From NCBI GenBank assembly GCA_035633415.1, contig DASQEZ010000078.1:1-5916 (forward strand): a stretch of DNA of 5,916 bases, given 5' to 3'. This stretch comes from Fodinibacter sp035633415. GTDB taxonomy: Bacteria > Actinomycetota > Actinomycetes > Actinomycetales > Dermatophilaceae. This document shows, in pieces, positions 1-5,205 of the stretch (position 1 is its first letter; every line of letters starts with the position of its first letter). The position numbers were made by a program, and so were the translations under genes. The notes under the pieces are model-generated. The model ran no database searches and had not been told where the DNA came from. It saw nothing but the letters and a program-made list of their open reading frames with translations.

Positions 1-28
1 GACGACACCGGCGCCACCGACGACACCG
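1..28 (+). repeat. Short direct repeat GACGACACCG (two copies, 18-nt period)
   Basis: GACGACACCG occurs exactly at 1-10 and at 19-28, within uvrC, and encodes DDTGAT followed by DDTAAM. The period is 18 nt, so the frame is kept. It lies in a variable Asp-rich linker ahead of the conserved EVLTRRF segment. More copies could lie upstream of the window edge. Confidence 0.5.
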
Positions 29-681
29 CCGCGATGCACGAGGTGCTCACCCGTCGCTTCCGCCGGGGCCAGCGCGAGGAGGCCGAGCTGGCGGGCCAGG
101 AGGGCGTGGATGCCGACGGCGGGGTCGCGGAGGTCGGCTCGCGACCCGCTCGGTTCGCCTACCGGCCCAACCTCGTCGTCGTCGACGGCGGGCTCCCGCA
201 GGTCAACGCCGCCGCCCGGGCGCTGGCGGACTGCGGTGTCGTCGACGTGGCCGTGGTCGGGCTGGCGAAGCGGCTCGAGGAGGTCTGGGTGCCGGGGGAG
301 GAGTACCCCGTCGTGCTGCCCCGCACCAGCGAGGGCCTCTACCTCCTGCAGCGGCTGCGCGACGAGGCGCACCGGTTCGCGATCACCTTCCACCGGCAGC
401 GGCGGTCCAAGGCGATGACGTCGAGCCGGCTGGACGGCATCCCCGGGCTGGGGGAGAAGCGCCGCAAGGCACTGCTCAAGCAGTTCGGGTCGGTGAAGCG
501 GATCCGGGCCGCCTCCGTCGACGAGCTGGCCGAGGTCCCCGGCATCGGGCCTGCGCTGGCAGCGGTCGTTGCGGCAGAGTTGGGCTCGACCGCCGACACC
601 ACCCCAGCGGTCAACCTGGCGACCGGTGAGGTCGTCGACGACGAAGGAGCGGGTCGTGTCGATGGAGCAGGCAGTGCCTGA
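1..681 (+). CDS. uvrC: UvrABC excinuclease subunit C, C-terminal part (5' end outside window)
   Basis: This is the last 226 residues of UvrC, the nuclease subunit that makes the 3' and 5' incisions around bulky DNA lesions during nucleotide excision repair; the frame is open from base 1, so the true start lies upstream. Visible parts, numbered from the window edge: the end of the RNase H-like 5'-incision nuclease domain with VVVDGGLPQVNAA (Asp62 corresponds to a catalytic Asp of the family) and RDEAHRFA (His124, the catalytic His position), the family-typical stretch GLAKRLEEVW between them, then a tandem helix-hairpin-helix DNA-binding domain with hairpins GIPGLG (146-151) and VPGIG (179-183). 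The N-terminal GIY-YIG domain, UVR motif and the first catalytic Asp are not in the window. An Asp/Thr-rich stretch at residues 1-9 and a Glu/Gly-rich stretch at about 22-45 look like variable linkers. The 3' end overlaps rapZ by 26 nt, which suggests co-transcription. Identification is firm from the motifs and the downstream neighbours. Confidence 0.96.
   Translation, partial: DDTGATDDTAAMHEVLTRRFRRGQREEAELAGQEGVDADGGVAEVGSRPARFAYRPNLVVVDGGLPQVNAAARALADCGVVDVAVVGLAKRLEEVWVPGEEYPVVLPRTSEGLYLLQRLRDEAHRFAITFHRQRRSKAMTSSRLDGIPGLGEKRRKALLKQFGSVKRIRAASVDELAEVPGIGPALAAVVAAELGSTADTTPAVNLATGEVVDDEGAGRVDGAGSA
644..649 (+). promoter_or_regulatory. Ribosome binding site of rapZ (decides the start)
   Basis: AAGGAG lies inside the end of uvrC and ends 6 nt before GTG 656, but 12 nt before the ATG at 662. 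The spacing favours GTG 656. It is the strongest Shine-Dalgarno match in the first operon, which suggests rapZ is translated efficiently despite overlapping uvrC. Confidence 0.7.
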
Positions 682-1588
682 CGACGTTCCCGGCGACGGC
701 GGGCCGGCGCCGGTGCCGCGGTCCAACGACTTCCTCATCGTCACCGGGATGAGTGGGGCCGGGCGGTCGACGGCGGCCAACGTCATCGAGGACCGCGGCT
801 GGTACGTCGTCGACAACCTGCCGCCCCAGCTGCTCTCGGCGATGGCCGAGCTCGCCGGGCAGGTGCGCGACGCCGGGCTGAGCGACCTCAAGATCGCGGC
901 CGTCGTCGACGTGCGCGCCCGGGCGTTCCACACCGAGCTGCAGGCCGGCCTCGCCGCACTGCGCGAGGCGGGCTGGCACCCCCACCTGATCTTCCTGGAC
1001 GCCACCGACGAGGCACTCGTGCGCCGGTTCGAGAGCGTGCGTCGCCCGCACCCGCTGCAGGCAGAAGGGCGGTTGCTCGACGGCATCCAGGCCGAGCGCG
1101 AGATGCTGCGCGACCTGCGCGCCGAGGCCCAGGTCGTCATCGACACCTCGGGCCTGAACGTGCACCAGCTCGGCCGCAAGCTGACCCCGCTGCTCGGGGT
1201 CGAGGCCGGCCCGAGCGTGCGGCTGGCCCTGATGTCCTTCGGGTTCAAGTACGGCGTGCCGCTCGACGCCGACTTCGTCTTCGACATGCGCTTCCTGCCC
1301 AACCCGTTCTGGGTGCCCGAGCTCAAGGCGCTCACCGGCGCCGACGCACCGGTGGCCGACTGGGTGATGGGCCAGGTGGGCGCGACCGAGTTCCTCGACC
1401 GGGTCGTCGACCTGATGACCCCGGTGACCGAGGGCTACCTGCGCGAGGGGCGCCGCTACGCGACCATCGCGATCGGCTGCACCGGCGGGAAGCACCGCTC
1501 GGTCGCGATGACCCAGGCCGTCGCAGCCCGGCTCACGACCGAGCGGGTGGCGACCTTCGTCGTGCACCGCGACCTGGGGCGCGAGTGA
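656..1588 (+). CDS. rapZ: RapZ/YvcJ family nucleotide-binding protein
   Basis: This encodes a 310-residue P-loop protein of the RapZ (YvcJ) family. In E. coli RapZ binds the small RNA GlmZ and controls GlmS synthesis; in Bacillus YvcJ hydrolyses nucleotides. The role in actinobacteria is less clear. The N-terminal kinase-like domain has the P-loop GMSGAGRS (31-38) and a Walker B-like strand LIFLD (111-115). The conserved C-terminal domain has SFGFKYG (194-200), FLPNPFW (213-219), GCTGGKHRS (274-282) and the terminal HRDLGRE. GTG 656 is chosen because of AAGGAG 6 nt upstream; ATG 662 is the alternative, and an in-frame ATG at 569 is too far inside uvrC. The Walker A Lys is replaced by Arg37, which I recall as usual in actinobacterial homologues (M. 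tuberculosis Rv1421 reads GLSGAGRG). About 24 Pro/Gly/Asp-rich residues precede the first strand. The gene overlaps uvrC by 26 nt and yvcK by 4 nt, which fits one operon. Confidence 0.96.
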   Translation: MSMEQAVPDDVPGDGGPAPVPRSNDFLIVTGMSGAGRSTAANVIEDRGWYVVDNLPPQLLSAMAELAGQVRDAGLSDLKIAAVVDVRARAFHTELQAGLAALREAGWHPHLIFLDATDEALVRRFESVRRPHPLQAEGRLLDGIQAEREMLRDLRAEAQVVIDTSGLNVHQLGRKLTPLLGVEAGPSVRLALMSFGFKYGVPLDADFVFDMRFLPNPFWVPELKALTGADAPVADWVMGQVGATEFLDRVVDLMTPVTEGYLREGRRYATIAIGCTGGKHRSVAMTQAVAARLTTERVATFVVHRDLGRE

Positions 1589-2541
1589 CCGGGCCGGTCG
1601 TCGCCGCGCTCGGTGGCGGCCACGGCCTCGCCGCGACCCTCACCGCGCTGCGCTACGTGACCGACGAGGTCACCGGCATCGTCACCGTGGCCGACGACGG
1701 CGGCTCGTCCGGTCGGCTGCGTGACGAGTTCGGCGTGCTGCCACCCGGTGACCTCCGGATGGCCCTGGCCGCCCTGTGCAGCGAGAGCGAGTGGGGCCAG
1801 ACCTGGCGCGACGTGCTGCAGCACCGGTTCGCCGGTGACGGACCGCTCGGCGGGCACGCCCTGGGCAACCTGCTCATCGTGGCGCTGTGGGAGCTGCACG
1901 ACGACCCGGTGGCCGGGCTCGACCTCGTCGCCCGGCTTCTCCAGGCCCAGGGACGCGTGCTGCCGATGGCGGCCGTGCCGCTCACCATCGAGGCCGACGT
2001 CAGCGGGCTCGACCCGGACGATCCCGATGCCGTGCAGGTGGTCCGAGGTCAGTCCCGGGTGGCGGTCACTCCCGGCTCGGTCGGCGCGGTGCGCCTCGTG
2101 CCCGCTGATCCGCCCGCCTACCCGGAGTCGGTGGCCGCGATCCGCAGCGCCGACTGGGTCGTGCTCGGCCCGGGCTCGTGGTTCACCTCGGTGATGACCC
2201 ACCTGCTGGTCCCCGAGGTGCGCGAGGCGCTCGAGGTGACCCGGGCCCGCCGCCTGCTGGTGCTCAACCTCGACCCGGGCACGGGGGAGACCGCCGGCTT
2301 CAGCGCCGGGCGCCACCTGGAGACGTTCGCGACCCTCGCTCCCCACCTGCGCCTCGACGCGGTGCTCGCCGACCCGGCGGTCGTCGACGACGAGCAGGCC
2401 CTGGCCGAGCACTGCGCCCGCCTCGGCGCGACCCTGCTCGTGACGCCCGTCGGTCGTCGCGAGCGCCCCGGCGAGCACGACCCGCTGCGCTTCGCCGCTG
2501 CGCTGCGGGACATTCTGGCCACTCCGAGACCACCCCGGTGA
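1585..2541 (+). CDS. yvcK: YvcK/GlmR/CuvA family regulator (CofD-like, gluconeogenesis factor)
   Basis: This is a 318-residue member of the UPF0052/CofD-like family. In B. subtilis YvcK (GlmR) binds UDP-GlcNAc and stimulates GlmS, and it is needed for growth on gluconeogenic carbon. The mycobacterial homologue CuvA is linked to cell shape and peptidoglycan. Visible motifs are the N-terminal glycine loop GGGHG (10-14), VADDGGSSGRLR (35-46) with the paired Asp, GHALGNL (90-96), LGPGSWFTSV (194-203) and NLDPGTGETAGF further on. These form the Rossmann-like nucleotide-sugar pocket of the family. The GTG start sits in GTGA shared with the rapZ stop, so translation is probably coupled; only a weak GGGG (1576-1579) acts as Shine-Dalgarno. 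Length is close to that usual for the family. No feature points to the true 2-phospho-lactate transferase CofD, and the context beside rapZ and whiA marks it as the regulator. Confidence 0.95.
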   Translation: MTGPVVAALGGGHGLAATLTALRYVTDEVTGIVTVADDGGSSGRLRDEFGVLPPGDLRMALAALCSESEWGQTWRDVLQHRFAGDGPLGGHALGNLLIVALWELHDDPVAGLDLVARLLQAQGRVLPMAAVPLTIEADVSGLDPDDPDAVQVVRGQSRVAVTPGSVGAVRLVPADPPAYPESVAAIRSADWVVLGPGSWFTSVMTHLLVPEVREALEVTRARRLLVLNLDPGTGETAGFSAGRHLETFATLAPHLRLDAVLADPAVVDDEQALAEHCARLGATLLVTPVGRRERPGEHDPLRFAAALRDILATPRPPR

Positions 2542-2549
2542 CGCGTGGC

Positions 2550-2553
2550 AGGA
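2550..2553 (+). promoter_or_regulatory. Ribosome binding site of whiA (decides among three ATGs)
   Basis: AGGA at 2550-2553 overlaps the first in-frame ATG (2553), so it cannot serve that codon. It lies 8 nt before ATG 2562 and 14 nt before ATG 2568. ATG 2562 gives MAMTAKVKDELS, matching the N-terminus I recall for Streptomyces and mycobacterial WhiA. Confidence 0.6.
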
Positions 2554-2561
2554 TGACCGCC

Positions 2562-3542
2562 ATGGCAATGACGGCGAAGGTGAAGGATGAGCTGAGCAGG
2601 CACGTGGTGACCAAACCGTGCTGCCGCAAGTCCGAGGTCGCCGCGACGCTGAGGTTCGCCGGGGGGCTGCACATCATCGGGGGGCGCATCGTCGTCGAGG
2701 CCGAGCTCGACACGGCCAACGCCGCGCGTCGGCTGCGGCGCGAGCTCTCCGAGGTCTACGGCCACACCCCCGAGGTCCTCGTGCTCGCGGCCGGAGGTCT
2801 GCGCAAGGGCAGCCGCTACGTGGTGCGGGTGGTCCAGGACGGCGAGTCGCTCGCCCGGCAGACCGGCCTGATCGACAGCCGCGGCCGCCCGGTGCGCGGG
2901 TTGCCGCCAAAGGTCGTCAGCGGTTCGGTGTGCGATGCCGAGGCCGCCTGGCGCGGCGCCTTCCTCGCGCACGGGTCGCTGACCGAGCCCGGCCGCTCCT
3001 CGGCCCTCGAGGTGACCTGTCCCGGACCCGAGGCCGCGCTCGCCCTCGTCGGCGCGGCGCGCCGGCTCGGCATCTCGGCCAAGGCCCGGGAGGTGCGCGG
3101 GGTCGACCGGGTCGTCATCCGTGACGGTGACGCCATCGGCGCCATGCTCACCCGGCTCGGCGCCCACGACGCCGTCCTCGCCTGGGAGGAGCGCCGGATC
3201 CGTCGTGAGGTGCGCGCCACCGCCAACCGGCTGGCCAACTTCGACGACGCCAACCTGCGCCGCTCCGCCCGGGCGGCGGTCGCCGCGGGCGCGCGGGTCG
3301 AGCGGGCCCTGGAGATCCTCGGCGACGACATCCCCGACCACCTGCGCGAGGCCGGCGAGCTGCGACTGCAGCACAAGGAGGCCTCGCTCGAGGAGCTCGG
3401 CCAGCTCGCGCAGCCGCCGATGACCAAGGATGCCGTCGCGGGCCGGATCCGACGCCTCCTCGCGATGGCCGACAAGCGGGCCGCCGACGACGGCATCCCC
3501 AACACCGAGGCCGTCCTGACCCCGGACATGCTCGACACCTGA
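2562..3542 (+). CDS. whiA: WhiA, cell division/sporulation transcription regulator
   Basis: WhiA is a 326-residue DNA-binding protein conserved in Gram-positive bacteria. In Streptomyces it works with WhiB to activate sporulation septation genes; in Bacillus it affects cell division and chromosome segregation. The N-terminal part is a degenerate LAGLIDADG homing-endonuclease fold, seen here as two repeats around LRFAGGLH (30-37) and AAWRGAFLAHGSL (128-140). These lack the catalytic acids of an active nuclease, as usual for the family. The linker carries the highly conserved RATANRLANFDDANLRRSAR segment. The C-terminal helix-turn-helix domain spans about 274-306 (ASLEELGQLA, then TKDAVAGRIRRLL). 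A CC pair (KPCCRK) near the N-terminus resembles the Streptomyces protein. The start at ATG 2562 is set by AGGA 8 nt upstream; ATG 2553 and 2568 are alternatives. It lies 20 nt after yvcK and 3 nt before the next gene. WhiA does not by itself prove that the host sporulates. Confidence 0.97.
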   Translation: MAMTAKVKDELSRHVVTKPCCRKSEVAATLRFAGGLHIIGGRIVVEAELDTANAARRLRRELSEVYGHTPEVLVLAAGGLRKGSRYVVRVVQDGESLARQTGLIDSRGRPVRGLPPKVVSGSVCDAEAAWRGAFLAHGSLTEPGRSSALEVTCPGPEAALALVGAARRLGISAKAREVRGVDRVVIRDGDAIGAMLTRLGAHDAVLAWEERRIRREVRATANRLANFDDANLRRSARAAVAAGARVERALEILGDDIPDHLREAGELRLQHKEASLEELGQLAQPPMTKDAVAGRIRRLLAMADKRAADDGIPNTEAVLTPDMLDT

Positions 3543-3545
3543 GCG

Positions 3546-4016
3546 GTGGCCGACCTGCTGCAGTTCGCGCCGGCGGCGACGCACGGGGTGTTCTGGTTCG
3601 TCGTCGACCACGTCGCGCAGCGCTGGACCGAGGACCCCCGGGCCTGGCACGACCTGACTCCCGAGCAACGCACCGTGCTGGTGCTGGGGGTGTGGCGCCA
3701 GGAGGTGCTCACCGGCGGGTTCGAGCGCTACTTCCGGTACGAGAGTGCGGACACCGCCATGGAGGCCCTGGAGGCGGCGCGGCTGCTGCCGCCTGCCTGG
3801 CGGGCGGTGCTGGCGGATGCCGTGCGCGTTCTCGGCCTGCCGTACCCGACCGACGTGGACGCCCGCGAGGAGATCCTCGACGAGGTGCTCGCGGCCGACC
3901 CGTGCCGACTCGACGCCGTCGACGCGGCCATGCGCGAGCTCGAGCGCGACGACCCCTGTGACGGCCTGCTGGACGCGTGGGTCTGGTCACATCGTGCCGC
4001 CTTCTTCGACGGGTGA
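3546..4016 (+). CDS. Small acidic protein, DUF4375/DMP19-like
   Basis: The product is a 156-residue soluble protein with no signal peptide or membrane segment. The central segment around VWRQEVLTGGFERYF (49-63), followed by an Ala/Leu-rich helical region (AMEALEAARLL), resembles the DUF4375 (DMP19 C-terminal) family, whose hallmark is a GGF-x-Q/R-Y/F-F motif. I assign it by eye and without a search. By my count it has 29 Asp/Glu, 14 Arg and no Lys, so it is strongly negative, and it contains seven Trp. Neisseria DMP19 is a DNA-mimic protein that binds the repressor NHTF; most members have no known function. The start is GTG 3546, one codon after the whiA stop in the same frame, so the gene cannot extend upstream. 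No good Shine-Dalgarno is visible, which suggests reinitiation after whiA; GTG 3588 is a less likely alternative. The sequence looks as GC-rich as its neighbours. The coding call is firmer than the family call. Confidence 0.8.
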   Translation: MADLLQFAPAATHGVFWFVVDHVAQRWTEDPRAWHDLTPEQRTVLVLGVWRQEVLTGGFERYFRYESADTAMEALEAARLLPPAWRAVLADAVRVLGLPYPTDVDAREEILDEVLAADPCRLDAVDAAMRELERDDPCDGLLDAWVWSHRAAFFDG

Positions 4017-4017
4017 C

Positions 4018-4029
4018 GACAGCGCTGTC
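4018..4029. repeat. Perfect 12-bp palindrome GACAGCGCTGTC
   Basis: GACAGCGCTGTC reads identically on both strands and begins one base after the stop codon of the preceding gene. As RNA it could form only a 4-bp stem around a GCGC loop, so it is a poor terminator. A dimeric regulator binding site is a more natural reading, but no regulator is identified. Confidence 0.5.
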
Positions 4030-4045
4030 AGCACGGACCGGACAT

Positions 4046-4068
4046 CGGGCGGAGGGGTTACTCGCCCG
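4046..4068 (+). terminator. Possible U-tract-less terminator hairpin
   Basis: CGGGCG (4046-4051) pairs with CGCCCG (4063-4068) around an 11-nt loop, a six-pair all-G/C stem 29 nt downstream of the whiA-operon stop. No T-run follows, but terminators without a T-run are proposed for high-GC actinobacteria. It is weak evidence and could equally be a chance GC structure. Confidence 0.3.
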
Positions 4069-4123
4069 TACGCCGGACGGTGTCGAGCAGCGTTCCGGAC
4101 AGGTCTAGGGTGGAGGTAACCCC
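4054..4123. repeat. 8-bp inverted repeat GGGGTTAC / GTAACCCC flanking the gap promoter
   Basis: GGGGTTAC (4054-4061) and GTAACCCC (4116-4123) are exact reverse complements, separated by 54 nt that contain the candidate promoter. The right arm overlaps the predicted transcription start. The two arms could be two oppositely oriented operator sites; chance is not excluded. Confidence 0.45.
4082..4111 (+). promoter_or_regulatory. Candidate sigma-70-type promoter for gap
   Basis: TAGGGT (4106-4111) fits the actinobacterial -10 pattern TAnnnT. The best -35 candidates lie around GTCGAG/TCGAGC (4082-4088), 17-18 nt upstream, and are only partial matches to TTGACA. Transcription would start near 4118, giving a leader of about 62 nt. 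It is the only convincing -10 in the 163-nt gap between the operons, and the long spacing with no other gene start supports a promoter here. Confidence 0.5.
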
Positions 4124-4126
4124 AAG

Positions 4127-4149
4127 GTGCCGTGGACCGCAAGCGGCAC
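4127..4149 (+). promoter_or_regulatory. Hairpin in predicted gap mRNA leader
   Basis: GTGCCG (4127-4132) pairs with CGGCAC (4144-4149) around an 11-nt loop, with a possible extra G-T pair inside. It would sit shortly after the predicted transcription start and 15 nt before the ribosome binding site, so it leaves the ribosome binding site free. It could protect the 5' end of an abundant mRNA. No known riboswitch is recognised. Confidence 0.35.
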
Positions 4150-4163
4150 GCCCCGCATCAAGT

Positions 4164-4169
4164 GGAAGG
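4164..4169 (+). promoter_or_regulatory. Ribosome binding site of gap (decides the start)
   Basis: GGAAGG ends 10 nt before GTG 4180. This supports GTG 4180 over the in-frame GTG at 4132, which would add 16 residues unrelated to the GAPDH fold. Confidence 0.6.
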
Positions 4170-4179
4170 CAGCACAACC

Positions 4180-5184
4180 GTGACCGTTCGCGTAGGAATC
4201 AACGGCTTCGGCCGCATCGGCCGCAACTTCTTCCGGGCCGTCCAGGCGTCCGGTGCCGACGTGGAGATCGTCGCCGCCAACGACCTGATGGACAACAAGA
4301 GCATCGCTCACCTGCTCAAGTACGACTCGGTCCTGGGCGTGCTCGCCGACGACGTGTCCCACACCGACGACTCGATCACCGTGGGCGACAAGACCATCAA
4401 GATCTTCGCCGAGAAGGACCCCGCCGCGATCGCCTGGGGCGACGTCGGTGTCGACATCGTCGTGGAGTCGACCGGCTTCTTCACCGACGCGACCAAGGCG
4501 CACGCCCACATCGACGGTGGCGCCAAGAAGGTCATCATCTCCGCGCCGGCCACCAACCCCGACGCCACCTTCGTCATGGGTGTCAACCACGAGGACTACG
4601 ACCCGGCGACCCAGCACGTCATCTCCAACGCGTCGTGCACCACGAACTGCCTGGCCCCGATGGCCAAGCCGCTGTCCGACGAGCTCGGCATCGTCAAGGG
4701 CCTGATGACCACGATCCACGCCTACACCTCGGACCAGAACCTCCTCGACGGCCCGCACAAGGACCTGCGCCGCGCGCGTGCCGCCGCCTTGTCGATCATC
4801 CCGACGAGCACCGGTGCCGCGAAGGCGATCGGCCTGGTCATGCCCGAGCTCAAGGGCAAGCTCGACGGCTACGCCCTGCGCGTGCCCACCCCGACGGGCT
4901 CCGCCACCGACCTGACCTTCGAGGCCGGCCGCGAGACGACGGTGGAGGAGGTCAACGCGATCGTCAAGGCCGCCGCCGAGGGCCCGCTCAAGGGCTTCCT
5001 CAAGTACACCGAGGACCCCATCGTGTCGGCCGACATCGTCACCGACCCGAGCTCGTGCATCTTCGACTCGGGCCTGACCAAGGTGATCGGCAACCAGGTC
5101 AAGGTCGTCGGCTGGTACGACAACGAGTGGGGTTATTCAATGCGCCTCGTCGACCTCGTCGTCCACGTCGGCAAGAGCCTCTGA
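4180..5184 (+). CDS. gap: Glyceraldehyde-3-phosphate dehydrogenase, type I
   Basis: This 334-residue cytoplasmic enzyme interconverts glyceraldehyde 3-phosphate and 1,3-bisphosphoglycerate with NAD+, the central oxidation step of glycolysis, and works as a tetramer. The NAD-binding Rossmann domain starts with VGINGFGRIGRN (5-16). ND at 34-35 places the Asp that favours NAD over NADP. The catalytic motif SNASCTTNC gives Cys153, and TTIHAYT gives its partner His180. The segment GPHKDLRRARAAA and the C-terminal WYDNEWGYS are also intact. The start is GTG 4180, preceded by GGAAGG, and yields the actinobacterial N-terminus MTVRVGINGFG. The gene is preceded by its own control region and followed 21 nt later by pgk with no terminator between, so both are probably co-transcribed. 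Third positions are almost all G/C, as in a highly expressed gene, except for the pair TAT-TCA at 5134-5139. Confidence 0.98.
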   Translation: MTVRVGINGFGRIGRNFFRAVQASGADVEIVAANDLMDNKSIAHLLKYDSVLGVLADDVSHTDDSITVGDKTIKIFAEKDPAAIAWGDVGVDIVVESTGFFTDATKAHAHIDGGAKKVIISAPATNPDATFVMGVNHEDYDPATQHVISNASCTTNCLAPMAKPLSDELGIVKGLMTTIHAYTSDQNLLDGPHKDLRRARAAALSIIPTSTGAAKAIGLVMPELKGKLDGYALRVPTPTGSATDLTFEAGRETTVEEVNAIVKAAAEGPLKGFLKYTEDPIVSADIVTDPSSCIFDSGLTKVIGNQVKVVGWYDNEWGYSMRLVDLVVHVGKSL

Positions 5185-5205
5185 GAACGCGGGACCGAGC
5201 CGACC

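Noticed and set aside
569..655. Upstream extension of rapZ to an ATG at 569
   Set aside because: The added 29 residues are the out-of-frame shadow of uvrC, and the strong AAGGAG lies just before GTG 656.
2178..2561. Long upstream extension of the whiA frame into yvcK
   Set aside because: The extension is low-complexity shadow sequence of yvcK; WhiA homologues begin at MAMT, and AGGA stands 8 nt before ATG 2562.
2646..2998. Active homing endonuclease in the whiA N-terminal region
   Set aside because: The LAGLIDADG-like repeats are the degenerate ones of the WhiA family (GAFLAHGSL, LRFAGGLH) with no catalytic acid at the helix ends, and the gene is a normal single-copy operon member.
2118..3668. 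516-codon open frame on the minus strand across yvcK and whiA
   Set aside because: High-GC genes leave long open frames on the opposite strand. This one spans two well-identified plus-strand genes, and its Arg/Gly/His-rich translation shows no motif I recognise.
4018..4029. Rho-independent terminator at the palindrome
   Set aside because: A fully symmetric 12-mer leaves only a 4-bp stem once a loop is made, and no T-run follows.
4132..4179. Upstream extension of gap to GTG 4132
   Set aside because: The extra residues do not resemble any GAPDH N-terminus, the segment covers the leader hairpin and ribosome binding site, and GTG 4180 gives the expected MTVRVGINGFG.
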